Below are positions 1-7,557 of a stretch of DNA of 14,887 nt, piece by piece (position 1 is the stretch's first letter; the number at the start of each line of letters is the position of its first letter). A program made the translations under genes and the position numbers. Where the stretch lies: positions 1 to 14,887 of the forward strand of contig JAIRTV010000224.1 in the NCBI GenBank assembly GCA_031254675.1, given 5' to 3'. The DNA comes from Planctomycetaceae bacterium. GTDB taxonomy: Bacteria; Planctomycetota; Planctomycetia; Pirellulales; Thermoguttaceae. The notes beneath the pieces were generated by a model. The model was not told the DNA's origin and ran no database searches. It saw nothing but the letters and a program-made list of their open reading frames with translations.

Positions 1-21
1 CTTTATGTTTTTAACCGATTT

Positions 22-27
22 GAAAGG
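22..27 (+). promoter_or_regulatory. Shine-Dalgarno GAAAGG that sets the start of the agarase-like gene
   Basis: GAAAGG lies 7 nt before the ATG at 35. The in-frame ATG at 5 has no such site and would place extra residues ahead of a clean signal peptide, so the start at 35 is preferred. Confidence 0.6.
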
Positions 28-34
28 TATTCTC

Positions 35-2845
35 ATGACTAAAATTGTTGCGTTTTTTAAGATGGTTGTGTTTGGGATTGTTTTTTTGATGTTGTGGTCG
101 ATGATGCTGGTTGCGGCGGAACCGTCCTTAACACCAAACGGGATCAAATTTCCGTTACAAGGTTTGGATGATCTCATTTTTTCGTATCCCAATCTTCAAG
201 ACAGTAGCCAGAAAGATTTAACAAAAATTTTCGATAAATCAATCACCAATAATGGTAATCATGCCGTCGTTAAATATGAAGGCGGTACGGAAATTGTTTT
301 TGTTAAAAAAGGGAACGGATTGATCGAAATGAGTATCAAAAATCCACCGAATAATTTGGCAGCGTTTCGGATCGGATGTAACATTCCTTTTGCCATCAAC
401 GAAGGCGGAAAATATAGTTTCGATAATCAGGAAGCAAAACCGTTTCCAATGGAAAAACCGGCAAAACCTCATCTTTATCAAGGAAATACCCAAGTGATGC
501 AATTAACCGCTCCCAGCGGCGCAACAATTCATTTGACCGGTCTGGAGCAGGGAACTTTTTTTCAACTTCAAGACAATCGCGAATGGAATTGGTCAATCTT
601 TCACGTCTGGTTCAGTTGTCCCTACAACAAAGATCACGCTACAATTAATCTGACATTTTCGTCCGGTAAAGACATGAATCTTAGTGTTACTAAAATGGTT
701 GATCGGTTTGGACAAGATTTTGTTCGGGATTTTCCAGACAAAATTTCGTCCGAAGAAGAACTCCAAAAAGATGCCCAAACGGAAAAACAATATTATGATT
801 CGTTTTCGAAACAGAAAAATCTTGATATTTACGGCGGATTTGAGGGAAGTGGCAAATTGTTTGGTTTGAAAAAAACCGGATTTTTTCATGTTGAAAAATC
901 AAATGATCAATGGTTTCTTGTCAATCCCAATGGTAACGCTTTTTTTCATCTTGGTCTTTGTAGTTTCAACCCCGGCGAAGATTATACGTACACCGAAGGG
1001 CGTGAATCAATTTTTGAATGGTTACCGCCGCGAACCGGAGAATTTGCAACAGCATGGAATCCGCAAGCGTGGTGGAACGATAAAGCGGTTTCTTTTTATC
1101 TCGCCAATGTGATACGAAAATATGGAAAACCGTACAATTCCAATGAATGGGCGGCGCGAATGATTGATCGAGTTCGTGCGTTTGGGTTTACATCAGGCGG
1201 AGCGTTTTCAAGTATTCCGGCAACCTTTACTGAAAAACAATTTCCGCATGTCCGCATGTTCGGATTCTGGGGGCTTGGTTACGATATTCCGGGCGCACGT
1301 GGATTTTTTGATGCGTTTAATCCGGAACTTGTGAAAAAAATTGACAATATTTTTGCGAACGATATTGCTCCGCATGCGAATGATCCGTTGGTGATTGGTT
1401 ATTATCTTGCCAATGAACAAGGTGCCGAAGATTTACCGCGTGCTTTGCCTGCCTTGTCCGGTCAATTTGTCGTCAAAAAGAAATTGGTTGGATTTTTAGA
1501 ACAAAAATATGGCGATATTAAAAAATTCAACACCGCATGGGAAATGCAAGTGGATTCGTTTAACGCCCTTCTCGAACCGGGACTTCCCGTAACAACCAAA
1601 TCGGCGTCGGAAGATATTACGGAGTTTACGGAAATTTATCTCGATCAATATTATTCGTTACTTTCTGAAACATTTCGCAAATACGATAAAAATCATCTTC
1701 TGCTCGGCAGTCGTTGGCAACCCGGTACGGCAAACAACGAAATGTTGGTTCGAATTTGTGCAAAATATTGCGACATTATTAGTGTCAATTATTATACTGT
1801 TGCTTTTGATGTCAATTTTCTTAATCGTCTCGAAAAATGGTCAAGCGGTAAACCAATGTTGCTTAGCGAATGGCATTACACTTGCACGGCAGAATCGGCG
1901 TTGCCTGGCGGTCTCGGCGGCGTTAATACGCAAACAGAACGCGGTCTCGCTTACCGAAATTACGTCGAACAGGCAGCGGCAACAGGTTATGTTGTCGGTG
2001 TCGAATGGTTTACGTTACTTGATCAGGCACGTGCAGGACGGTTCTTTGAAAAGAATACCGGCGAAAAAGCCAATACCGGTTTATTTTCTGTTACAGATCG
2101 TCCTTGGAAAAATTTTGTTGCGGAAGTAGTCAAAACAAACAAGGATCTTTGGAGTGTTCTCACCGGTCAACGTGAACCGTTTCGGTTTGACGATCCACGA
2201 TTTGTTACGAAATCACAAGGTTCCGGTAAACAGACTATTTCCGCAACATGGGTTGAAACGCCGTTGAATATTGACGGCAGCCGCGATGATTGGCCGGGGC
2301 AACCGCCAATTCGGATTGCGGAAAACCGTATGGTACTCGGTACCGACTCCGCCGGAATGAGTGCGGCGTTCCGTGTTGCCTGGGACGCGGAAAATTTGTA
2401 CGTTTTCGTTGATGTTACAGACAAAACTTCCGGAAAAAGTAACGTTAAAGGAGCTGATCTTTGGCAAGGCGATTGTGTGGAATTGTTTGTCGGTTACGAA
2501 AATCTTGACAAACCGGGCAATCTGATATTTAGTGACCGTCAAATTCTTCTTGGTGCCAATCCGAAAGAAAATGATCAAACCTTTATTCGTAACGCTCCGA
2601 AACAACAAAAAAACATCAAACGATCTGTTACACTGAAACCGGACGGCACGGGGTATTATCTTGAAACAGCTATTCCGTTTACGTTACTCGGTTTCATTCC
2701 GAAAGAGGGGCAAGAAATTTTGTTCGATATTGCGATTGACGACAGCGAGGACGGACAAAGCCGTCAACGTCAATTCGTGTGGAATGGCGATAACCGCGTT
2801 TCCGGTGAACGCGGCGGTTGGGGACGAATACGTTTCATAAAGTGA
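35..2845 (+). CDS. Secreted GH50/agarase-like glycoside hydrolase with CBM9-like C-terminal domain
   Basis: Predicted exported 936-residue enzyme that probably cleaves a galactan-type or related polysaccharide. Residues 1-30 form a signal peptide: Lys near the start, a long hydrophobic core, then an AA-E junction typical of signal peptidase I. A beta-rich N-terminal part (to about residue 270) precedes a TIM-barrel-like segment that opens with GFFHVEKSNDQWFLVNPNGN, a layout typical of GH50/agarase-like proteins. Candidate catalytic acids are Glu461 in YYLANEQ and Glu612 in LLSEWHY; a DQARAGR segment follows, comparable to the GH50 end-of-barrel motif. Residues from about 744 to the end (NIDGSRDDWPG, LYVFVDVTD, GDCVELFVG) look like a CBM9-like sugar-binding domain. 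The start at 35 is chosen for its ribosome site and signal peptide. The exact GH family and substrate are inferred, not proven; GH42-like is the main alternative. It converges with aroDE. Confidence 0.8.
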   Translation: MTKIVAFFKMVVFGIVFLMLWSMMLVAAEPSLTPNGIKFPLQGLDDLIFSYPNLQDSSQKDLTKIFDKSITNNGNHAVVKYEGGTEIVFVKKGNGLIEMSIKNPPNNLAAFRIGCNIPFAINEGGKYSFDNQEAKPFPMEKPAKPHLYQGNTQVMQLTAPSGATIHLTGLEQGTFFQLQDNREWNWSIFHVWFSCPYNKDHATINLTFSSGKDMNLSVTKMVDRFGQDFVRDFPDKISSEEELQKDAQTEKQYYDSFSKQKNLDIYGGFEGSGKLFGLKKTGFFHVEKSNDQWFLVNPNGNAFFHLGLCSFNPGEDYTYTEGRESIFEWLPPRTGEFATAWNPQAWWNDKAVSFYLANVIRKYGKPYNSNEWAARMIDRVRAFGFTSGGAFSSIPATFTEKQFPHVRMFGFWGLGYDIPGARGFFDAFNPELVKKIDNIFANDIAPHANDPLVIGYYLANEQGAEDLPRALPALSGQFVVKKKLVGFLEQKYGDIKKFNTAWEMQVDSFNALLEPGLPVTTKSASEDITEFTEIYLDQYYSLLSETFRKYDKNHLLLGSRWQPGTANNEMLVRICAKYCDIISVNYYTVAFDVNFLNRLEKWSSGKPMLLSEWHYTCTAESALPGGLGGVNTQTERGLAYRNYVEQAAATGYVVGVEWFTLLDQARAGRFFEKNTGEKANTGLFSVTDRPWKNFVAEVVKTNKDLWSVLTGQREPFRFDDPRFVTKSQGSGKQTISATWVETPLNIDGSRDDWPGQPPIRIAENRMVLGTDSAGMSAAFRVAWDAENLYVFVDVTDKTSGKSNVKGADLWQGDCVELFVGYENLDKPGNLIFSDRQILLGANPKENDQTFIRNAPKQQKNIKRSVTLKPDGTGYYLETAIPFTLLGFIPKEGQEILFDIAIDDSEDGQSRQRQFVWNGDNRVSGERGGWGRIRFIK

Positions 2846-2878
2846 AACAAGAGAACGAAAAAGACACAAAACCAATTG

Positions 2879-2916
2879 AAAAAAATAAAATCAGGTTAGA
2901 GAAAAAGGTCTAATCT
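2879..2916 (-). terminator. Intrinsic terminator-like hairpin downstream of aroDE
   Basis: Arms at 2893-2900 and 2909-2916 pair over 8 bp with one G-T wobble and an 8-nt loop. Read on the minus strand, the second arm is followed at once by GATTTTATTTTTTTC, the T-rich run expected of a rho-independent terminator for aroDE. On the plus strand the hairpin lacks a good T-run, so it would serve the converging hydrolase gene less well. The stem is AT-rich and probably weak. Confidence 0.5.
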
Positions 2917-2968
2917 CGGAAGATTCATTTTAAGACGAATGATCGAATAGTTTTTTCTCTATTTTATT

Positions 2969-4486
2969 TTAACGGGCGGCGGACATGGCGTTGCGAACAA
3001 GATTCCGCATTTGTGAAGCCGACGCTTTTTGATTCGTGAAAAGTTTGAATTGCAAACAGGCTTGACCAACAAACATTTCAACTCCCGAAACAGTAATACA
3101 TCCTTTTTCTTTCGCCGATTTCAGAAGCAACGTATTTTCGGGATTATACACCGCATCAAATACAACCATTCGCGGTCGCAACGCCGATTTATCAAACGGC
3201 GATTCGTCCACATTCGGATGCATACCAATCGGCGTACAATTAACCAAAATATCTTGTTTCAATTTATCCCGCGACTTCCAATCGACGATTTCACAATCAA
3301 GATGTTTTCCCAAATCATAAGCACGGTTGCCGTTAATATCTGTAATTGTTACGAAAGCACCGCGTTTTTGTAACCCGTAAGCCAACGCCATTCCGGCTCC
3401 ACCCGCTCCAAGCACTAACGCATTTTTACCGTCGAGAACACTTTTTTCGTCCATAAAATTTCCACCCAACACCGCTTCAATACTAGACACCGCCGCAACA
3501 TAATCAGTATTGTAACCCAGCCGCTCTCCGTCACGAAATACCAACGTGTTACACGCCCCAATCTTCTCAACCGCCGGATCCATCTTGGTTAAATGTTTCA
3601 TCACCGCCACCTTATGCGGTATCGTTACACTTAAACCTTTAATATCAAATTCTTTCGCCCGTTGTATAAAATCCGGAACATTATGATCGTCCAACGGAAA
3701 CGGAACATAAATAGCGTTGATTTTTTGTTCGATAAATGATCGGTTATGAATCAACGGACTCAAACTATGTCCAATAGGATTGCCAATAATTCCGTAAACA
3801 GTGGTATCCGCATCGGTTTGGTCATAATGATACAAATCAAGCAGCTCTTTATAAACCAACATACCAGGAGCAATCAACCGGTCTTGGGAAAAAGTAGCAT
3901 AAGTGTACGGCATTCCGAATTTTTTTGCCAAAATCCGCGTCGCTTTGCCCATTTCACCCATGCAGATTCCAATCACTCGAACACCTTGATCACCGAGTTG
4001 TTTGGCTTCGCGATTTTTCTCCCGAATAAACGTAACAAAACGAAACATGTCGTCTGTTGTTTTGGGGTTGACCGCAATTTTGATGAAATACGGCGATTTC
4101 GTCAACATTTCACGATAAAGTGCATCGAGATTTTCCGGTGTTTCATTCAAATTGTGGTAACTAATAATGCGTCGTGTTTGTCCAAACGGCGGAACTTTAT
4201 CCGCAATATCAACTTCCAAATCAACAAATTCCGGTGCAGCGACAATTGCCGACCGAAGAAGTTGTAAACGTTTTTCTTCGGAATCGCGCCAAAGTCCGCC
4301 GTCTTGCGTGCGGCGTACTGTAACAATAACAGCGGTTGGGCGGTTGGGAATCAAACGGTGAATATCAGGTTCGCGACGCAAAAAATCAAGACGGAGTTCC
4401 ACAAACGATACGCCGTCAGCGGCAAGATTTTGGTGTTCGGTAATCATCCGAGTATGACTACCGCACGCAACGATAACACATATCAT
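2969..4486 (-). CDS. aroDE: Bifunctional 3-dehydroquinate dehydratase (type I) / shikimate dehydrogenase
   Basis: Fused enzyme for steps three and four of the shikimate pathway: 3-dehydroquinate to 3-dehydroshikimate, then NADPH reduction to shikimate, in the cytoplasm. Residues 1 to about 215 are a type I dehydroquinase: ELRLD (Glu30, Arg32), the active-site His111 in ISYHN and the Schiff-base Lys136 in FIKIAV. From about residue 230 follows shikimate dehydrogenase: IGNPIGHSLSP for shikimate binding, catalytic Lys292 in SVTIPHK, NTD with Asp328, the dinucleotide-binding loop LGAGGAG, NCTPIGM, and the C-terminal GVEMFVGQA. Length (505 residues) fits a fusion with nothing missing. The ATG at 4486 matches the usual MICV-like N-terminus; a TTG at 4492 is possible. 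No clear ribosome site. It lies 92 nt after prs on the same strand and may be co-transcribed, although a TACAAT box in the gap could give its own start. Such fusions are known from planctomycetes, chlamydiae and plants. Confidence 0.95.
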   Translation of the reverse strand: MICVIVACGSHTRMITEHQNLAADGVSFVELRLDFLRREPDIHRLIPNRPTAVIVTVRRTQDGGLWRDSEEKRLQLLRSAIVAAPEFVDLEVDIADKVPPFGQTRRIISYHNLNETPENLDALYREMLTKSPYFIKIAVNPKTTDDMFRFVTFIREKNREAKQLGDQGVRVIGICMGEMGKATRILAKKFGMPYTYATFSQDRLIAPGMLVYKELLDLYHYDQTDADTTVYGIIGNPIGHSLSPLIHNRSFIEQKINAIYVPFPLDDHNVPDFIQRAKEFDIKGLSVTIPHKVAVMKHLTKMDPAVEKIGACNTLVFRDGERLGYNTDYVAAVSSIEAVLGGNFMDEKSVLDGKNALVLGAGGAGMALAYGLQKRGAFVTITDINGNRAYDLGKHLDCEIVDWKSRDKLKQDILVNCTPIGMHPNVDESPFDKSALRPRMVVFDAVYNPENTLLLKSAKEKGCITVSGVEMFVGQACLQFKLFTNQKASASQMRNLVRNAMSAAR

Positions 4487-4578
4487 GGTCAATCACAAAA
4501 TAAGAATATTGTACCGATAAACGGATTTTGTCCGATTTCCTTCAAACCGTAACAACAAAACCCGACGTGACGATCTAT

Positions 4579-5541
4579 TTATTTTCCGCTCCACAACTGC
4601 ATGTCACAAAAAAGTCGGCTAACAGATTCGTGGCAATGAATACGGCGTATCGCTTCGCCGAGCAATGGGGCAACGCTCAAAATTTTCAGATTCGGTAACA
4701 ACTCTTCCGGTAACGGAATTGTATCGGTTAGGATGATATTTTCAATGGGTGCGTTACGAATATTGGCAACAGCGTTACCGCAAAGAACACCGTGAGTTGC
4801 GCCGATATAAATTTTCTCGGCGCCATGTCGGCTCACCAAATGAGCGGCGCCGCAAATGGAACTGCCGGTACTAATCATATCATCAAAAATCAGAGCGATT
4901 TTTCCTTCAATTGGACCGCCAATCAAATTCGCTTGTTCGACGCGATTACCGAAACGGCGTTTATCGATAATTGCCAGACTTCCGCCCAGCGATTTGACAT
5001 GTGATGCGGCGCGTTTGATACTTCCTTCGTCGGGACTGACCACCACCACGCGATCTTCGGTGTAGCCGAGATTCCGAAAAAAATTATCGAGAACCGGCGC
5101 GGCAGTCAGATGATCAACCGGAATATCAAAAAATCCCTGAATTTGAGCGGCATGGAGATCCATGGAGAGAATCCGATCAGCACCGGCGCGAGTCAAAATA
5201 TTGGCAACAAGTTTTGCGGTAATCGGTACTCTTCCTTCATCTTTTCGATCTTGGCGTGCGTAACCGAAATAAGGAATCACCGCCGTAACACGGTCAGCAC
5301 TGGCACGTTTGAAACTTTCGATCAAAATCAAAAGTTCCATTAAATTGTCGTTTACCGGCGGACATGTCGGTTGAACAATAAAAATGTCTTGACCGCGAAC
5401 ATCCTGTTCAATCTTACATTGGGTTTCTCCATCCGGAAAATTACCAACAGTAAGTTGACCTTGCGGAATACCGAGATAATCGCAAATCTGTTTGGCTAAA
5501 CAAGGATTGGCTCGTCCAGAGAAAATTTTCAAATCGTTCAT
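4579..5541 (-). CDS. prs: Ribose-phosphate pyrophosphokinase (PRPP synthetase)
   Basis: Makes 5-phosphoribosyl diphosphate from ribose 5-phosphate and ATP, feeding purine, pyrimidine, histidine, tryptophan and NAD synthesis; cytoplasmic. Visible landmarks are NFPDGE near residue 34, VQPTCPPVNDNLMEL near 54, YARQDRK near 95, the DLHAAQIQGFFD divalent-cation signature near 128, SPDEGSIKRA, DKRR, and the PRPP-binding loop IFDDMISTGSS near 217. At 320 residues it has the standard class I length with no gaps. The ATG at 5541 gives the usual MxxLKIFSG start. There is no evident Shine-Dalgarno sequence, but a near-consensus promoter lies upstream at 5590-5618. It is the first gene of a probable prs-aroDE unit. 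Confidence 0.96.
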   Translation of the reverse strand: MNDLKIFSGRANPCLAKQICDYLGIPQGQLTVGNFPDGETQCKIEQDVRGQDIFIVQPTCPPVNDNLMELLILIESFKRASADRVTAVIPYFGYARQDRKDEGRVPITAKLVANILTRAGADRILSMDLHAAQIQGFFDIPVDHLTAAPVLDNFFRNLGYTEDRVVVVSPDEGSIKRAASHVKSLGGSLAIIDKRRFGNRVEQANLIGGPIEGKIALIFDDMISTGSSICGAAHLVSRHGAEKIYIGATHGVLCGNAVANIRNAPIENIILTDTIPLPEELLPNLKILSVAPLLGEAIRRIHCHESVSRLFCDMQLWSGK

Positions 5542-5589
5542 AGCGTGAATGAAAAACGAGGAAAAAATGGGGAAAAATCAGGGAAAAAA

Positions 5590-5618
5590 AGTATATCCGA
5601 TAACGTTCCATTTGACAA
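5590..5618 (-). promoter_or_regulatory. Sigma70-type promoter of prs
   Basis: On the minus strand TTGTCA (5613-5618) and TATACT (5590-5595) are separated by exactly 17 bp. Each box differs from consensus at one position. Transcription would begin about 42 nt before the prs start codon. The IS66-ended cassette begins about 30 bp upstream of the -35 box, so the core promoter was left intact. Confidence 0.7.
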
Positions 5619-5640
5619 CACTTCCCACTTTATTTTGTCA

Positions 5641-5648
5641 AAATCCAG
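5641..5648 (+). repeat. 8-bp target-site duplication, left copy (AAATCCAG)
   Basis: Lies directly outside the GTAAGCG end at 5649 and is repeated, same orientation and no mismatch, directly outside the other end at 8008-8015. An 8-bp duplication is characteristic of IS66-family transposition. Confidence 0.9.
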
Positions 5649-5773
5649 GTAAGCGTTCACGGTAATTTTCTCTCTTGCGTGTTTTTTTGTGGATTGTATA
5701 ATCCGGTTATGAGAATTTTACTTGAAAGTATTGAATCGAAGGTATTGCGATTGGAGCGAGAAAACGCCGAACT
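5649..5773 (+). repeat. Left 125-bp terminal inverted repeat of the cassette
   Basis: Aligns without gaps to the reverse complement of 7883-8007. The first 25 nt are identical and I count about 11 mismatches over 125 nt by eye. It holds the IS66-like tip, a promoter and the first 21-22 codons of the truncated transposase frame. Similarity stops abruptly after the codons for ENAEL. Confidence 0.9.
5675..5702 (+). promoter_or_regulatory. Inward-facing promoter in the left cassette end
   Basis: TTGCGT (5675-5680), a 16-bp spacer and a perfect TATAAT (5697-5702), ending 6 nt before the ATG at 5709. Both boxes and the spacing are preserved in the other cassette end. It probably drove the original transposase and could now transcribe the toxin-like and immunity-like frames. 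Confidence 0.6.
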
Positions 5774-5828
5774 GAGGTGTATTATTTCCGAGCAAGTGTT
5801 TTTGGGTTTGGATGTTGCGAGGCTCTGA
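5709..5828 (+). pseudogene. Truncated N-terminus of IS66-type transposase (TnpC-like), left copy
   Basis: A 39-codon frame starting MRILLESIESKVLRLEREN. The leucine/glutamate heptad pattern is a short coiled coil, as in the leucine-zipper N-terminus of IS66 TnpC transposases. The first 22 residues match the minus-strand copy at 7947 with three differences; after that the two diverge and this one soon stops. No catalytic region remains. It may be translated as a small peptide, but is best read as a remnant kept because it overlaps the cassette end. The family assignment rests on the adjoining GTAAGCG end plus the coiled coil. Confidence 0.65.
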
Positions 5829-5881
5829 TTTTTCGGTGTTTCATATTGGTGGTCGCAGTAGTGCCAAGTTGTGTTGAATAG

Positions 5882-6151
5882 ACATGTTACTCAGGGAACA
5901 AGAAGCGAAAAAGGAAATCAATTCTGGGAACGCTTCTGGAGTATACTACAAACCTGCTCTCAACAATCCACAAATATAATGCAATTCCTGAAGGATCAAA
6001 TCCACTGCCCAATGGACTCACCATATATAATGACAAACCAGGGCATGCAATGATCGTAACAACATCAAAATCCATGCCTATTCAAGAGTTCATGCAATTA
6101 ATGACTAGTACAATTGAATCTTGGACTAAGGTACAGCCTCCTGGAAACTGA
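5882..6151 (+). pseudogene. Start-less reading frame resembling the C-terminal tail of a polymorphic toxin
   Basis: An open frame of 89 codons begins right after a TAG at 5879-5881 and has no ATG until near its end (about 6048), so it looks like the 3' part of a longer gene that lost its front. The readable protein contains a basic stretch (KKRKRK), then LLSTIHKYNAIPEGSNPLP, IYNDKPGHAMIVTT and a C-terminal helix-like part ending TKVQPPGN. I do not recognise a family. The proline-glycine-rich linker followed by a compact C-terminal piece, with a small acidic gene only 27 nt downstream, resembles orphan toxin C-termini of Rhs-like systems; this is inference from layout. An overlapping ATG frame at 5884 stops after about 30 codons, so a frameshift is also possible. 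Translation, if any, would need a non-ATG start. Confidence 0.45.
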
Positions 6152-6178
6152 TAACACACACAGAACAAATATGACAAA

Positions 6179-6448
6179 ATGAAAACAATAGATATTGACT
6201 ATCTAAATACCATCATTGAATCAGGAAAGTCTATTGATGAGATTTTCGATAGACTGCTTGATGCGGCTAGGGAAGCCAAACAAAATGGAATGACTCAAAA
6301 AGAAGCGGCTGATTTGTTTAGCAAGCTCGGTGATGATGGTATCAATATTTCAAGTGAATTAGACGGTTGTATAGCATCAATTGTCGAAATAATTGTTGGC
6401 TACTGTTGCGACAATCTAAAAATATGGGAGGGAATACTTTCAGAGTAA
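6179..6448 (+). CDS. Small acidic protein, candidate immunity protein
   Basis: An 89-residue, probably cytoplasmic protein, rich in Asp and Glu (IDIDYLNTIIESGKSIDEIF at the start, ending KIWEGILSE) and predicted to be mainly helical, with one hydrophobic stretch near residues 60-75 (CIASIVEIIVGYCC). I recognise no named family. Its size, acidity and position 27 nt after a toxin-tail-like frame fit an immunity gene of a polymorphic toxin pair; this function is inferred. There is no good Shine-Dalgarno sequence: an ATG at 6171 opens a two-codon frame just before it. Transcription may come from the promoter in the left cassette end. One of the long inverted arms starts 32 nt after its stop. Confidence 0.65.
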   Translation: MKTIDIDYLNTIIESGKSIDEIFDRLLDAAREAKQNGMTQKEAADLFSKLGDDGINISSELDGCIASIVEIIVGYCCDNLKIWEGILSE

Positions 6449-6479
6449 AATGTTCGTAACCCTGTGCTTGTCCGAAAGA

Positions 6480-6639
6480 TTTGAAATGGCTTAAAATTAC
6501 CGGTACAATAATAGAATTGGGGAGAATTTTTAGGCAATGCAACAAGAAATGAATCGAATTATCGTTTTTATAATATTCAAAAAATGACAAAATTGTTCAA
6601 AATTTGTGTTTTTCGCATACCATGACCGCAGATTGATCA
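6480..6639 (+). repeat. Long inverted repeat, left arm (about 160 bp)
   Basis: Aligns with the reverse complement of 6861-7017 over its full length with a single 3-nt gap and about 80-85% identity by eye. The best blocks are ATTTTTAGGCA with GCAACAAGAAATGAA, GACAAAATTGTTCA and CGCAGATTGAT. It begins just after the immunity-like gene. No protein-coding role is evident. Confidence 0.8.
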
Positions 6640-6860
6640 TTGATAATCTGGTTGGCACGATAAATTAAATTCGCTCAACACGAATGATTGGTAGGTACAA
6701 TTGACCTTCAAGAAATTCGAGATGAAGTTTTATTTTTGTTCTAGATTTATCGGCAATACACATTCGTGGTTTTGCGCATGGAGTTGAATGTTTGACGATC
6801 AATCATGTTTCTATTTGTAGTTTTGCGTTTGCGGCATGAATGATGGTAATAAACTTCGTC
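6640..6860. other. Spacer between the inverted arms, no gene seen
   Basis: About 220 bp separate the two arms. On the minus strand a broken frame (KFITIIHAANAKLQIE, then a stop, then PRMCIADKSRTKIKLHLEF) could be a decayed protein remnant, but I cannot identify it. No RNA gene or ribosome site is visible. Confidence 0.4.
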
Positions 6861-7017
6861 TTATCAATCTGCGATTACCGTATGCACAAGACACAATTTT
6901 TGAACAATTTTGTCGTTTTTTTATTACAGAAACGATAATTCACTTCATTTCTTGTTGCACTGCCTAAAAATTGTCCCAAATCTTATTATCGTACAGATCA
7001 TTTTAAGTTAGTTCAAA
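6861..7017 (-). repeat. Long inverted repeat, right arm (about 157 bp)
   Basis: Minus-strand partner of 6480-6639. On the minus strand it starts inside the last codons and stop of the membrane-protein gene, so the arm forms the immediate downstream region of that gene, just as the left arm follows the immunity-like gene. Transcripts entering from both sides would carry complementary arms. Confidence 0.8.
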
Positions 7018-7522
7018 GTTCCGGGATAAACGCACTTGGAGTCAAAATTTGATTTTCAGGTACAGTAGAACATATTATAAAAACAATTGCATATTTTACA
7101 TCATCCGTTAATGAGCAACGTTCATAAATAATAAAATCTCGATTTTTTTTAAGCCCTCGTAATTCAAGTTTTTTTTCCACCATGGTGGTGTGGTGTTGAT
7201 AATACACTGGTAAAAATAAAACTGACCGATGGTCTCCATATCTAACACAAATATCAATTGGCAGTGCCCATAATGTTGTTGCGCAACATACAATTAAAAT
7301 ATTGACAATATGCAAATATTGGATTGATATTTTTATAAAACCATGTAATTTTGTTTTATCTTGAAAAATTTTATACAACAATATATTCGTAACTTTATCT
7401 AAGCTAATCATTAATAATGCTATTCCCCAAGAAATGACTAAAATATTTTTACTCGACACCAAAAATGATATAAGTAAAAGTAAAAAAGGTAATTTAATTG
7501 GTATTTCGATGAAATATTTCAT
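7013..7522 (-). CDS. Small multi-pass membrane protein of unknown function (cassette cargo)
   Basis: A 169-residue protein, markedly AT-rich in codon use. Likely membrane segments lie at about residues 11-23, 26-41 and 67-89 (HIVNILIVCCATTLWALPID); the remaining C-terminal half is polar and mixed alpha/beta in appearance. I recognise no family. The ATG at 7522 has no strong ribosome site. Removing the nested IS remnant restores a tiny upstream frame ending 11 nt before this ATG, so it was probably co-transcribed from the promoter in the right cassette end. By position it mirrors the immunity-like gene on the left, so a membrane immunity protein is one possibility; a membrane-acting toxin is another. 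Both are inference. Confidence 0.6.
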   Translation of the reverse strand: MKYFIEIPIKLPFLLLLISFLVSSKNILVISWGIALLMISLDKVTNILLYKIFQDKTKLHGFIKISIQYLHIVNILIVCCATTLWALPIDICVRYGDHRSVLFLPVYYQHHTTMVEKKLELRGLKKNRDFIIYERCSLTDDVKYAIVFIICSTVPENQILTPSAFIPEL

Positions 7523-7557
7523 AGTATAAAAAATTAATCTTTATAATTATTTTCTAA

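Noticed and set aside
4487..4578. Terminator between prs and aroDE
   Set aside because: Only a 4-bp CGGA/TCCG stem without a T-run is present, too weak to split the two genes into separate units.
5871..6075. Two ORFs of about 60 codons (plus and minus) across the toxin-like region
   Set aside because: The plus one is in a different frame with no motif, and the minus one is its antisense. The frame 5882-6151 gives the more protein-like sequence and ends just ahead of the next gene.
6342..6590. Minus-strand 82-codon ORF spanning the immunity-like gene end and left arm
   Set aside because: It is antisense to the better-supported gene, and its apparent similarity to the right arm comes from the inverted repeat itself.
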